64,000 nt of DNA from Burkholderia guangdongensis. Lineage in GTDB: Bacteria > Pseudomonadota > Gammaproteobacteria > Burkholderiales > Burkholderiaceae. Every line of letters begins with the position of its first letter. The stretch's first letter is position 1. Below are positions 1 through 8,582 of this stretch, piece after piece. The DNA is taken from positions 1 through 64,000 of the forward strand of contig NZ_JACBNX010000019.1 in the NCBI RefSeq assembly GCF_013403875.1, given 5' to 3'. The notes under the pieces are model-generated. The model made no database searches and was not told the DNA's origin. It saw only the letters and a program-made list of their open reading frames with translations. The position numbers were made by a program, and so were the translations under genes.

Positions 1-27
1 GTCAGCGCCAAAGGAGTCAGGGAACGG

Positions 28-46
28 GGGGCGGCTTCGCCGCCCC
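28..46. terminator. GC-rich hairpin at the left edge
   Basis: GGGGCGGC and GCCGCCCC form a perfect 8-bp stem around a TTC loop. No T-run follows on either strand, so it is at best a weak intrinsic terminator, probably for a gene left of the window. Positions 47-114 hold no recognisable feature. Confidence 0.4.
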
Positions 47-114
47 ACCCCAACACCATAAACAAGGACAAGACAAAGCCCAAACACCGCGACATTTCAA
101 TTTAGCTGGAAGCA

Positions 115-364
115 CGACAATTGAACTTAGCGGGGACATTGTGTGTAGCGGCTAAGTTGTAATGTCCGCTTCTGGCTAAGTTCAAACGTCCGCTTTCTGG
201 CCCATCGTAAGCTGATTGGCTGCTGGGAATCCAGCGCCGGAGGCTTCGATGGCAGCGACGGAACGGATAACAATGACGATGCGCGAGCTGGATCGATTCA
301 AGGTCATTCAGGATGTGGCGGACGGCAAGCTCAAGCCGTGGCGCGCGGCGTAACGTCCGCTTTC
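115..364 (+). mobile_element. Decayed insertion-sequence end (ISNCY-like)
   Basis: The block 124-200 contains repeated short modules: two copies of a TGTCCGCTT/CGTCCGCTTT core joined by TGGCTAAGTT, plus an inverted GAACTTAGC...GGGACATT copy on the left. A transposase-like reading frame starts at 249. It stops after 34 codons, directly before another CGTCCGCTTT module at 354-363. This looks like an element that lost almost all of its transposase, bringing the left part next to a right-end copy of the terminal module. Assignment to the ISNCY group rests on remembered resemblance of the N-terminus and of the terminal motif. Confidence 0.55.
249..353 (+). pseudogene. Transposase N-terminal stub (34 codons)
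   Basis: ATG at 249 follows a GGAGG-like ribosome site (CCGGAGGCTTCG) and opens 34 codons ending in TAA at 351. The peptide contains the run MTMRELDRFKVIQDVADGKL, which resembles the helix-turn-helix start of ISNCY-type transposases found in Burkholderia. Such transposases are normally several hundred residues long, so the DNA-binding half-helix survives but the catalytic part is gone. It cannot be functional as a transposase; a tiny DNA-binding peptide is conceivable but unsupported. Confidence 0.55.
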
Positions 365-376
365 GCGACGCGTCAG

Positions 377-853
377 CTATTCAGCCGCAGATGCCGCGCT
401 GCCCGGACCGTCGTGAAGCGCACGGCCGACGCGGTCGATCAGCGATTTCGCGGCGCTCGTCATCAGCGCGGCATCGACGTTCGACGTTTGCCACGCACCG
501 TCGCTGTCCTGGACGAACGACAGCGGGACGTGCAACGTCGTCGTGTCGCCGTTGCCACTGCCGCCGTTGTCGCCGTCGCTGGACCGCCCGTTGTGCCATG
601 CGATCGCGACCGTGCATGCATACGTGCGGTCGGCGGTTTTCTTGCAGTCGCCGTCGCGCGTGACCGATGTGACGTCGGCCGATACCGGCAGCGGCTGTCC
701 GAGCAGCGTGCTCAGCGGCCCGTGATTTTCCGCGTCGAGCGCGCGTCGCACCGCGGCGTCGACGTCGCGCCCGGATGGGCCGTCGTGGAGCCACCCGCAC
801 GCGGCCAGCAGCGTCGACGAAATTCCCAGCAAGTACAGCGTTCGAAGCTTCAT
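377..853 (-). CDS. Putative lipoprotein, 158 aa
   Basis: The N-terminus (MKLRTLYLLGISSTLLAACG) is a signal peptide with lipobox LAAC, so Cys19 should be lipidated and the protein anchored in the envelope. The mature part has a conserved-looking core with two more cysteines (DGDC...YAC, likely a disulfide), then a Gly/Asp/Ser-rich linker and a C-terminal segment. I do not recognise a named family. It stands alone, divergent from the glutathione transferase gene, with its stop only about 12 bp from the IS relic. The transposition event therefore ended just beyond its 3' end and could have removed a downstream partner or terminator. Confidence 0.75.
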   Translation of the reverse strand: MKLRTLYLLGISSTLLAACGWLHDGPSGRDVDAAVRRALDAENHGPLSTLLGQPLPVSADVTSVTRDGDCKKTADRTYACTVAIAWHNGRSSDGDNGGSGNGDTTTLHVPLSFVQDSDGAWQTSNVDAALMTSAAKSLIDRVGRALHDGPGSAASAAE

Positions 854-1147
854 GGTTCTCCGTCAGTCGGCAGAATCGTGGAAACGCGGACGCCGCCATC
901 CGCTCGCACCGCGCGGACGCGATGCGCCCGCGCGTAGTCTGCCGCGTTCGGCGCGGCCGCGGCGTATCGATTTGTAACCGAAACCGGCAATCGTGGCAGC
1001 CCCCGGTACGCTCGACGAATGCCCGCTCCCGCGCCGCGCGCGCACGGCTTCGGGCCAATCGACCCGCGCGCTGCGACGTCCGCGCAAATCGGCTACATTG
1101 AGCGCTTCGTCCGCCCGTGCGGCATCCCACCCCGAACGCTTTCGACC

Positions 1148-1852
1148 ATGCCCGATTTGTCCGCCTTCCCGATCACGCAAAAGTGGCCGGCCCAGCATCC
1201 CGACCGCATCCAGCTCTATTCGCTGCCGACGCCGAACGGCGTCAAGGTGTCGATCATGCTCGAGGAGGTCGGCCTGCCCTACGAGCCGCATCTCGTGCGC
1301 TTCGACGCGAACGACCAGCTCTCGCCCGAGTTCCTGTCGCTGAACCCGAACAACAAGATTCCCGCGATTCTCGATCCGAACGGGCCCGACGGCAAGCCGC
1401 TCGCGCTGTTCGAGTCGGGCGCGATCCTGATCTATCTCGCCGACAAAAGCGGCCAGTTGATCCCGCAATCGCTCGCTGCCCGCTACGAGACGATCCAGTG
1501 GGTGATGTTCCAGATGGGCGGCATCGGCCCGATGTTCGGCCAGGTCGGATTCTTCCACAAGTTCGCCGGCCGCGACTATGAAGACAAGCGTCCGCGCGAC
1601 CGCTACGTCGCCGAGTCGCGCCGGCTGCTCGCCGTGCTCGATGGGCACCTTGCCGGACGGCAATGGGTGATGGGCGACGCGTACACGATCGCCGACATCG
1701 CGATCTTCCCGTGGGTGCGTAATCTCGTCGGCTTCTACGAGGCGGGCGAACTCGTCGGCTTCGGCGATTTCGCGAACGTGAGGCGCGCGCTCGACGCGTT
1801 CGTCGCGCGGCCCGCGGTCGCGCGCGGGCTCACTATTCCGGCGCGCGGCTGA
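1148..1852 (+). CDS. Glutathione S-transferase, Ure2/YfcG-YghU type, 234 aa
   Basis: Cytosolic thiol transferase or disulfide reductase that uses glutathione. The N-terminal thioredoxin fold contains the YfcG/Ure2-like signature TPNGVKVSIMLEEVGLPYE (about residues 29-47). The glutathione-binding loop NPNNKIPAI and the ESGAILIYLA segment follow, and then an all-helical C-terminal domain with the N-capping WVMGDAYTIADIA motif. Length matches the family. I chose ATG 1148 because homologues begin near MPDLSAFPI; the frame is open upstream to 1019 but that extension has no family-like character. The gene is monocistronic, with about 290 bp of promoter region shared with the divergent lipoprotein gene. 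The exact substrate is unknown. Confidence 0.88.
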   Translation: MPDLSAFPITQKWPAQHPDRIQLYSLPTPNGVKVSIMLEEVGLPYEPHLVRFDANDQLSPEFLSLNPNNKIPAILDPNGPDGKPLALFESGAILIYLADKSGQLIPQSLAARYETIQWVMFQMGGIGPMFGQVGFFHKFAGRDYEDKRPRDRYVAESRRLLAVLDGHLAGRQWVMGDAYTIADIAIFPWVRNLVGFYEAGELVGFGDFANVRRALDAFVARPAVARGLTIPARG

Positions 1853-1917
1853 CGTCCGCCGATGCGCGATGCTGCGGCCCCTCCTCCCGACGAAACCCGT
1901 CACAGACCGGAGTCCCG

Positions 1918-2280
1918 ATGACGAAGCTCAAGCGCATCCTGGCGAGCGCGTTCATGCTGCTCGCGGCCATGGGCGTCGCGCATGCGCAGACGCAGACCTA
2001 TCAATTCGGCGAGGGGCAGTCCCAGCCCGAGGACACGACGCATCTGCCGCCGTTGCCGCCGGGCATGCCGACCGAGTCGGCCCCCACTTCGTCGTCCGGG
2101 CAAGTCGCGCCGCATGTGCACCGGCGCACGCATGCGGCGCGCCGACACGTCCGGCACGCGGCGCGCGGGCGACATGTCCGGCACGTGCGGCATGTGGGCC
2201 ATCGGCACCGGCAACATCATCGCCATCATGATCGGCACCACGCCGCGCCGCTCCGCCGCTCGCGCTACTCGTACGTCTGA
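1918..2280 (+). CDS. Small secreted His/Arg-rich protein, 120 aa
   Basis: The N-terminal 23 residues are a clear Sec signal peptide ending AHA. The mature protein starts with a short acidic, Pro-rich stretch. It then becomes an extreme His/Arg run: after residue 65 almost every second residue is His or Arg, with repeated HVRH and HRHH clusters. No enzymatic domain is visible. Such a tail could bind metal (Ni, Zn, Cu) or a polyanion in the periplasm, but that is inference only. The base sequence is GC-rich and repetitive (CGGCACGTGCGGCATG-like units), so part of the composition may come from simple-sequence drift. Confidence 0.65.
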   Translation: MTKLKRILASAFMLLAAMGVAHAQTQTYQFGEGQSQPEDTTHLPPLPPGMPTESAPTSSSGQVAPHVHRRTHAARRHVRHAARGRHVRHVRHVGHRHRQHHRHHDRHHAAPLRRSRYSYV

Positions 2281-2391
2281 TCCGCCGCCCGCCCGCGCGC
2301 GCGCCGACGTGCGCCGACGTGCGCTCGCGCGCACCGACGTACGACGCGCGCGGCAGCACCTCCCGGGCCGGTCGCCACGCCTTGATGACCT

Positions 2392-3555
2392 TCAGACGAG
2401 GAACGTCTCCGCCAACGTGACCCAGTACGACGCACCTGTCGGCAGCGCCGCGTCGTTGAAGTCGTAGCCGGGGTTGTGGACCATGCAGCCGCCCTCGCCG
2501 TCGCCGTTGCCGATGGTCAGATAGCAGCCGGGACGCTTCTCGAGCAGGAACGCGAAGTCCTCGCTCGCGGTGAGCGGCACGACGTTCTCGAGAAGACCGC
2601 CGTCACCGGCCCACCGACGCGCGACGTCGCGCGCGAACGCGGTCATTTCCGCGTCGTTGACGAGCACCGGATAGCGGCGCTGATAGTCGATTGTCGCGGT
2701 CGCGCCGAACACGGCCGCCTGCGCGTGCACGACTTCCTTGATGCGGGTTTCGAGCAGGTCGCGCACGTCGGGCTTCAGCGCGCGCACGGACAGGCGCATC
2801 TGCGCGCGATCGGGAATCACGTTCGGCGCCTCGCCCGCATGGATCGCGCCGACCGTGATGATCGCCATATCGAGCGGCGCGACGTTGCGCGACACGATCG
2901 TCTGCAGCGCGACGACGATGTGCGCGCAGACGACGACCGGGTCGACGGCTCGGTTCGGCATCGCGCCGTGGCCGCCTCGGCCGTGCACGTCGACGATCAC
3001 GGTATCCGACGACGCCATGAACGGCCCGGCCAGGAAGCCGAACTTGCCGGTCGGGAAGCCGGGCATGTTGTGCATCGCGAAGATCGCGTCGCACGGGAAC
3101 TGCTCGAACAGGCCTTCGTCGAGCATGCGCTTCGCGCCGCCGAGGCCCTCCTCCGCCGGCTGGAAGATCAGGTTCAGCGTGCCGGAGAAGCGCCGCTCGT
3201 GCGCGAGATGCTTCGCGGCCGCGAGCAGCATCGCGGTGTGGCCGTCGTGGCCGCACGCGTGCATCTTGCCGGGGATCCCGCTCGCGTACGGCAGGCCGGT
3301 CTCCTCGTGGATCGGCAGCGCGTCCATGTCCGCCCGGATGCCGAGGCGCTTCGCGCCGTCGCCGACCTTCATCTGCGCGACGACGCCGGTGCCGCCGAGC
3401 CCGCGATGCACGGTATAGCCCCACGCCTGCAGGCGTTCGGCGACGAGGTCGCTCGTGGCGAATTCCTCGAAACCGAGCTCGGGATGGGCATGAATGCGAT
3501 GTCGCAATTCGATCATTTCGTCGGCGAGGCCGGCGGGGAGCACGCTGTGCGTCAC
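2392..3555 (-). CDS. M20D amidohydrolase (hippurate hydrolase/IAA-amino acid hydrolase-like), 387 aa
   Basis: Cytosolic metal-dependent amidase that cleaves N-acyl or aryl-acyl amino acids. Seen in the sequence: RADMDALP, the M20D metal motif HACGHDGHTAMLL (Cys101 and His103 as ligands), FQPAEEGLGGAKRM with the catalytic Glu pair, the dimerisation-lid motif GRGGHGAMP, and the C-terminal SEDFAFLLEKRPG. GTG at 3555 is chosen as start because an AGGAGA ribosome site lies 8 nt upstream; the frame extends to 3621 but without family similarity. It follows the fimbrial adhesin gene by 62 bp on the same strand but is probably unrelated in function. Substrate not determined. Confidence 0.9.
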   Translation of the reverse strand: MTHSVLPAGLADEMIELRHRIHAHPELGFEEFATSDLVAERLQAWGYTVHRGLGGTGVVAQMKVGDGAKRLGIRADMDALPIHEETGLPYASGIPGKMHACGHDGHTAMLLAAAKHLAHERRFSGTLNLIFQPAEEGLGGAKRMLDEGLFEQFPCDAIFAMHNMPGFPTGKFGFLAGPFMASSDTVIVDVHGRGGHGAMPNRAVDPVVVCAHIVVALQTIVSRNVAPLDMAIITVGAIHAGEAPNVIPDRAQMRLSVRALKPDVRDLLETRIKEVVHAQAAVFGATATIDYQRRYPVLVNDAEMTAFARDVARRWAGDGGLLENVVPLTASEDFAFLLEKRPGCYLTIGNGDGEGGCMVHNPGYDFNDAALPTGASYWVTLAETFLV

Positions 3556-3617
3556 GGTGTCGTCTCCTGTTGGATGGGGTGTGTGGACGAAGGATAGCGG
3601 GAAGCGGCCGCTGACTG

Positions 3618-4628
3618 TCAATAAAGAAACAGCCGGATCGTCGCCGTCGCCGAAAACGGCCCGACCTTCGGCGGCCCGAACGGCCTCAGCACCGCGGTGA
3701 ACGGCACCGACCGCGTCGCCACGTCGACGGGCAGCTCGGTGATCGTGAACTGCCGGTTGAACGACACCGCGTGCCCGTGGCCCTCCTCGATCCCGATGCC
3801 GAAATTGCTGTCCGCGTCGGGCAGCAACAGGTCGTTGCGCACCGTATGCACGGTATCGAAATAGCCGTCGACCCGCACCGCGACGTTACATTGTTTCTTG
3901 TCCAGCCGCAGTTCGAATCGCGCGCGCGGCTCGGCCGGCGAGAAACCGCCGCTGACCGCCTGCACCGGGCCGAACCGCACGATGCCCGACGTCGGCATGA
4001 CGGTCACGTCGACGAAGCACGGGGTCGGCTTCAGCCGGCCAAGGCCACTCAGGCTATATCGAAAGCTCGGGTTGACGATGTTCGGCCCGCGCTCGCCGTC
4101 GAACTGGAACGCCGTGTAGCTGTCCGGCAGCGCGCCGCGCCACGCTCCTTTCTTGCGCACGATGACCTGAAAGTCGATGCCCAGCCGATACGGCCTGCAG
4201 CGCCCGCCGTTGTCGTTGAATTCCTGGCTCGCGCATGGCGGCACCGTGAGCGGCGTCCGCACGCGCGTGTCGCTGAAGTAATCCTGGCCGTTGTAACGGA
4301 TGCCGACTTCGAGCCCCCATGCGGCCGGGGCCAGCCGGTCCGGATTCGGATAGAAATAGACGGGATCCGGATGGCTCAGCGAATGGCCGAGATCCTTGAA
4401 GCACTCGCCGGTCGTCCGGCGCATCGGCGATACCCAGATCACGTAGCCGTCAGGCGCGCTCGTCGGATACGACGCGACCGCGCCGATCGGCTCGGCGAGC
4501 CGCGTCGAGCCGTCGTCGGCCACGCAGCGCAGCGCCCGGGCCGGCTGCGCGGCGATCGCGAGCAGCACGAACACGCCTGCGCCAAGCGACGCCCGTGCCG
4601 CAAGCCCCCGCTCCCGGCGCGCGCTCAT
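3618..4628 (-). CDS. Fimbrial tip adhesin-like protein, 336 aa
   Basis: Last gene of the chaperone-usher operon. Residues 1-32 are a signal peptide (ends ARA). The mature protein is about twice the length of the pilin and appears two-domain. The N-terminal part is Cys-containing (CVADDG, TTGECF, VPPCASQ, GRCRPYR) and probably the receptor-binding lectin-like domain. The C-terminal part is pilin-like and holds a Cys pair (CFVDVTVMP...QCNVAVRV). Its end, ATIRLFLY, suits donor-strand exchange with the chaperone. Start ATG 4628 overlaps the chaperone stop by ATGA, indicating translational coupling. Ligand unknown. The adhesin role is inferred from position, size and domain look. Confidence 0.78.
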   Translation of the reverse strand: MSARRERGLAARASLGAGVFVLLAIAAQPARALRCVADDGSTRLAEPIGAVASYPTSAPDGYVIWVSPMRRTTGECFKDLGHSLSHPDPVYFYPNPDRLAPAAWGLEVGIRYNGQDYFSDTRVRTPLTVPPCASQEFNDNGGRCRPYRLGIDFQVIVRKKGAWRGALPDSYTAFQFDGERGPNIVNPSFRYSLSGLGRLKPTPCFVDVTVMPTSGIVRFGPVQAVSGGFSPAEPRARFELRLDKKQCNVAVRVDGYFDTVHTVRNDLLLPDADSNFGIGIEEGHGHAVSFNRQFTITELPVDVATRSVPFTAVLRPFGPPKVGPFSATATIRLFLY

Positions 4629-5377
4629 CGCTTCGCGCTCCGGCATTCGTCGGCGCTGCACGCATATTCGACCGTGATCTGGCCGCCATAATCGTCGACG
4701 TGCGTGACGAACAGCGACGCCGGCGCCCCGCCGCCAAACGGCGCGTCCGCGCGGCTCATCGGATCGACCATTACCGGATCGAACGACAGCGGCGTCGCGT
4801 GCGCGCCAGTCTTCAGGCCAACGATCGTTACGTGATACGGCGTCGGATTGTCGAACACGAGCCGATGCGCGGGCGCATCGACGCGCACCGTCATCGGCAG
4901 CGTCGGATCCTCGCCGCGCGCCGGCTGCACGCCCTTCGGACGCCAGAACAGCTTCATCTGCGTGTGCAGCGCGATCTGCAGCGTGTTCGGCGTGTCGGTT
5001 TTCGGCGGAATTTCGCGGACGTTCAGATAGAACACCGACTCGCGGTCCGCCGGCAGATCGCCGCCCGGCAGGCGCGCGATCCGCAGCACGGTGCGCTCGC
5101 TCGGGTCGATGCGCTGCAGCGGCGGCACCGCCATCAGTGGCGACGTGATCCGCCGCCCGTGCGGATCCTCGATCCACGACTGCACGAGGTACGGGATCGC
5201 GCCGTTGTTCGTGAGCGTGACGACCGCCGCCGGCTCGCCCTCGTTGAATATCACGCGTGTGCGGTTGGGTACGATCGACGCGTGCGCGGCGCCGGCGACA
5301 CCCGCGCAGGCGAATGCGATTCCGATCGCGAACGTGCACGATGCGCGTCGTGTCGGCAGGGAAAAAGAAAGGGTCAT
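4625..5377 (-). CDS. Periplasmic fimbrial chaperone (PapD/FimC-like), 250 aa
   Basis: Periplasmic chaperone that completes the Ig fold of pilins by donor-strand complementation and delivers them to the usher. After a signal peptide ending near AHAS, the protein shows the classic order. First comes the G1-type strand with NRTRVIFNEGEPAAVVTLTN and the conserved Arg. Then come the PPLQRIDPSERTVLRI segment, the ESVFYLNVREIPP strand and the KLFWRP motif of the first domain. The Ig-like second domain follows. ATG 5377 sits 11 bp after the usher stop. Homologues are 220-250 aa, so length fits. Confidence 0.92.
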   Translation of the reverse strand: MTLSFSLPTRRASCTFAIGIAFACAGVAGAAHASIVPNRTRVIFNEGEPAAVVTLTNNGAIPYLVQSWIEDPHGRRITSPLMAVPPLQRIDPSERTVLRIARLPGGDLPADRESVFYLNVREIPPKTDTPNTLQIALHTQMKLFWRPKGVQPARGEDPTLPMTVRVDAPAHRLVFDNPTPYHVTIVGLKTGAHATPLSFDPVMVDPMSRADAPFGGGAPASLFVTHVDDYGGQITVEYACSADECRSAKR

Positions 5378-5388
5378 CGTCGTTCGAA

Positions 5389-7872
5389 TCACGAGTCGTT
5401 CGGGGTGGCCGCCGTGCGCGGCGGATCGGGCGAGCGGCACGCGACCGGAATCGGCGTGCCGTCGAGTTGCTGCGTGTCGGGCAGCGCGCCGAGCGTGCAG
5501 AGCGTGTGCGCGGCCGAGCGCACGACGAGCCGCGCGTCGGGCCGCACTCGCGTCAGGTAGACGGCGCCCTGCTCGCCGACGATGCCGAGTTCGCGGCCGT
5601 CGTCGGCGTCCTGCACCGACGCGCCGAACGGCACGCGCGGGCCGAGCGTCACGTATAGCGTGCGCCCGCGCGCGGCCGGAAACGCGACGAAGCCGATCGC
5701 ACCTTCGGTCAGCACGACGCGCCGGATCGGATGATCGACGTGCACGTCGAGCGGCAGCCGTTCGACGTCGATGGCCGCGTCGTACGCCTCGTACGGCAAC
5801 AGGTCGTCGAGCGTCGCATAGCCGCGTGCGCCCGTCTGCGTACGGGCGCCCGCGAGCGGCACGTTCGGCACGCCGTCGGTCGATACGAGCAGCCGCGTGT
5901 CGCCCGCGTTGCCGTTCGCATGCGCGGACACGCCGTAGCGCGTCGCGACGAGCGAGCCCGACACGTCGAGCGACGCGGCCGCGTAATTGCCCGCGACCGT
6001 CGACGCCTGCGCGCTCAGCTGGACTGCCGGCAGTCGCGCGAGCATGCTCGCGTTCAGCGACGCGCGGCCATCGGTGGCGCCGCCGTGGAGCTGGAACGTG
6101 CGGCCGTCCGGATCGTCATGGGTGTAGCCCGCGTTGACGCTCGTGCCGCCCGGGCTACCGGACAGCAGGTTCGACGTCAACGTCCGCCGCTGGCCGAGCG
6201 GCAGCGTCACGGTCAGCGACACCGTGTTGCCGTCATCCGATGCACGCTGCGTGCGAAACGCGGATACGCCGACGCTCACCTGCCGCGCGCGGAACGAAAA
6301 CGTGCGCGCAAGCGCGACGCCGATCCGACGGTCGGGCGACCGCGACCAGTGCGCTGTGCTGTCGTACGACAGGTACGCGGACGTCCCGCCGAACCGTTTC
6401 AACAGCGTCGCCGAAAAGTGCTGCTTGCTGTTCGCGAGCGCATACGCGGCCGGGGCGCCGGCAAACTGCGCGAAGCTCGCGTAGTGGCGCGCCGAGAAGC
6501 GATAGCCGAAGAAACGGACGTCGGCGTCGAGCGCGTCGAAGCGTTTCGAATAGTTGACGCGATACGCGCGGCCGCTGTGCGCCGCACCGTTCCACCACAG
6601 CCGCGCGCGCGTATAGGTGACGTCCGCCGACAGCGCGCCGAACCTCCCGAAGTCACGGCCGACGCCGAGCGCGGCCGACGTGTAGCGCGAGGCGGCCATG
6701 ACGCCGCCATAGACGGTCACGTCGAGCGGCAACCCGTACGCGGCCTCGGCGAAGCCGAAGAACGGCGTGATGCCGGTGCCGCCGAAGTGGCGCGGCTGGC
6801 CAACGGCGAACTTGTAGCGCAGCTGGCCCGATCGCGAGAGATACGGCACCGACGCGATCGAGACCTGGAAGCGTTCGACCGTGCCGTCCTCCTCCTCGAC
6901 CGCGACGTCGAGCGTGCCTTGCACGCTCGTGTGCAGGTTCTGCAGCGCGAACGGGCCCGGCGACACCTTCGTGACGAGCAGCACGCGACCCTGCTGCGAT
7001 ACCGTGACGGTCGCGCTCGTGCGCGCGCCCCCGGTGATCAGCGGGGCGTAGCCGCGTAGCGCGGGCGGCAGCATGCGATCGTCGCTGCGCAGCGTCGCGC
7101 CGGTCAGCGCGAACGTGTCGAAGATGTCCGAGTGCAGATAGTCGTCGCCGATCGACAGTGTCGATGCGATCGATGGCAGCGCACGGAATCCGTAGAGCCG
7201 ACTGAAGCGAACGCTGTGCCCCGCATAGGCCGAGCCGCCGTTCGCCTGTGCCTGCGCCTGATAGTCGCCGCGCAAGCGCCACGCGCGCCAGTTCGCGCCG
7301 ATCGTTCCGTACGACCGCGCCGATTGGCTCCGCTGCGCGCCGTCGCCGAGCGCACGGTGGGCATTCGCGACGACGCGGTAATCGAGCATCGCGCCCGCGA
7401 TGCCGTCGCTCCAGCGCTCGGGCGGCACATAGGACGGGTCGGTATAGCGAAGCGCGGCCTGCGGGATCGTGATCCGCAGCCGCCCGTCGTTTTTCAGATA
7501 ACGCACGGTGGCGCCGTCGATCGCGCCGACGTCGACGCAGCGGCCATCGTCGAAGCCCGGCAGTTCGTTCGCGAGCGACGGCTTCAACCCGAACTGCGCG
7601 ACCAGCGTCGGCGTCAGGCAGGGCCGGCTCGCACGCGAGCTGCCGTCAATGACGAAATCGATCGTCTGCAGCCCGTGGAACGCGTCGTTGACGTCGACGT
7701 CGAGCAGATACGCGCCGGGCGGCGTGAAGTCGGGCTGCTCGAACCGCGACAGGTCGACGTTGTCGTTCATGCCGCCGATGTTCAGGAACGATGGATTGAA
7801 CGTCGTCGCGATGCCCGGATCCCCGACGGCCCACGCGCACAGGCAGATAACGGCAGCTCGGATACGCAGCAC
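5389..7872 (-). CDS. Outer-membrane fimbrial usher (FimD/PapC family), 827 aa
   Basis: Outer-membrane assembly platform for the pilus. The order is a signal peptide, then an N-terminal chaperone-binding domain (FNPSFLNIGG...VDLSRFE, residues ~25-150). A 24-strand barrel with plug follows, with typical segments such as GPFALQNLHTSVQGTLDVAVEEEDG, then two C-terminal domains ending with RSAAHTLCTLGALP. Length matches ushers (800-880 aa). The start codon is GTG (7872) and I see no strong Shine-Dalgarno. The next in-frame ATG lies inside the mature domain, so GTG is the best start. It sits 84 bp after the pilin stop and is followed closely by the chaperone. Confidence 0.92.
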   Translation of the reverse strand: MLRIRAAVICLCAWAVGDPGIATTFNPSFLNIGGMNDNVDLSRFEQPDFTPPGAYLLDVDVNDAFHGLQTIDFVIDGSSRASRPCLTPTLVAQFGLKPSLANELPGFDDGRCVDVGAIDGATVRYLKNDGRLRITIPQAALRYTDPSYVPPERWSDGIAGAMLDYRVVANAHRALGDGAQRSQSARSYGTIGANWRAWRLRGDYQAQAQANGGSAYAGHSVRFSRLYGFRALPSIASTLSIGDDYLHSDIFDTFALTGATLRSDDRMLPPALRGYAPLITGGARTSATVTVSQQGRVLLVTKVSPGPFALQNLHTSVQGTLDVAVEEEDGTVERFQVSIASVPYLSRSGQLRYKFAVGQPRHFGGTGITPFFGFAEAAYGLPLDVTVYGGVMAASRYTSAALGVGRDFGRFGALSADVTYTRARLWWNGAAHSGRAYRVNYSKRFDALDADVRFFGYRFSARHYASFAQFAGAPAAYALANSKQHFSATLLKRFGGTSAYLSYDSTAHWSRSPDRRIGVALARTFSFRARQVSVGVSAFRTQRASDDGNTVSLTVTLPLGQRRTLTSNLLSGSPGGTSVNAGYTHDDPDGRTFQLHGGATDGRASLNASMLARLPAVQLSAQASTVAGNYAAASLDVSGSLVATRYGVSAHANGNAGDTRLLVSTDGVPNVPLAGARTQTGARGYATLDDLLPYEAYDAAIDVERLPLDVHVDHPIRRVVLTEGAIGFVAFPAARGRTLYVTLGPRVPFGASVQDADDGRELGIVGEQGAVYLTRVRPDARLVVRSAAHTLCTLGALPDTQQLDGTPIPVACRSPDPPRTAATPNDS

Positions 7873-7956
7873 GACGGCACGCCCGGGACGCGGAAGAAGA
7901 CGGGACGGAAAAGTGGGGATCAGGAAGACGGCGCGCGTCTTCCCCGAGGTGCCGCG

Positions 7957-8469
7957 CTAGTGGTAGCGCACCCGGAAGTTCGCGACGGCGTCGGCTCGGC
8001 CGGGTGTGACCGTGGCGGCGGTCGCTTCATACATCGCGGAGAAGCGCACGACGTTCGAACCGTGCTGCAGCACGATCGGGCGCTTCTGCTCGAAGCCGTT
8101 GTCGATGTATTCGCCGGACGCCGCCTGCAGCCGCACGCCGACGTTGCGGGCGGCCCCGACGACGCCCAGCAGGGCCGGAGCCGCCGGGTGGCCGGTGCCG
8201 ATGAACGTGAAGTACGCGTTTCGCGCGACGGACGTGTCGCAGTCGGTGAGCGTCACATCGAAGGTTTGCGACGCCGACCGGTCGCCGGCCGCCTTGAACC
8301 TGTTTGCGGACACGACGCCGAGGCGGACGGTCTGATCCAGAGAACCGGCATCGATACCGCACGCACCCGCCACGATCTCGCCGGTGAAGCTGACCGTGCT
8401 GCCTCCAGCGGAAAGGCTCGAAGTGGACAGTGCCGCGCTGACGAACACAGGCAAAATGAACTGTTTCAT
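7957..8469 (-). CDS. Major fimbrial subunit (pilin), 170 aa
   Basis: The first gene of the operon encodes a small pilin. A signal peptide is followed by STVSFTGEIVAGACGI, the usual N-terminal extension and first Cys. The second Cys follows in TLTDCDT. The C-terminus ends FRVRYH with the penultimate Tyr that binds the chaperone. Pilins are 150-190 aa, so it is full length. ATG 8469 was preferred over the longer reading frame because signal peptide and family similarity begin there. A consensus -10 box lies about 85 bp upstream. Confidence 0.9.
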   Translation of the reverse strand: MKQFILPVFVSAALSTSSLSAGGSTVSFTGEIVAGACGIDAGSLDQTVRLGVVSANRFKAAGDRSASQTFDVTLTDCDTSVARNAYFTFIGTGHPAAPALLGVVGAARNVGVRLQAASGEYIDNGFEQKRPIVLQHGSNVVRFSAMYEATAATVTPGRADAVANFRVRYH

Positions 8470-8553
8470 GGCCGATTCTGTGTGTGATTTGTCGATAAAT
8501 GAAATGCCTGGAAAATACGATGCCGAGACGGTCTGCTTTGTTGTAAAGCTCAG

Positions 8554-8582
8554 ATTATATCGATTGGGTTGGCAAAGCAAAT
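8554..8582 (-). promoter_or_regulatory. Sigma70-type promoter of the fimbrial operon
   Basis: On the minus strand a perfect TATAAT (complement of 8554-8559) is preceded after 16 bp by TTTGCT as a poor -35 element. The distance to the pilin ATG leaves an 80-nt leader. The surroundings are very AT-rich for this genome. A weak -35 in AT-rich DNA suggests activator dependence or silencing by an H-NS-like protein (inference). Confidence 0.55.

Noticed and set aside
2476..3597. Long plus-strand frame (373 aa) opposite the M20D gene
   Set aside because: Mirror of a high-GC gene; Arg/His/Asp-rich composition, no family character, while the minus strand has full motifs.
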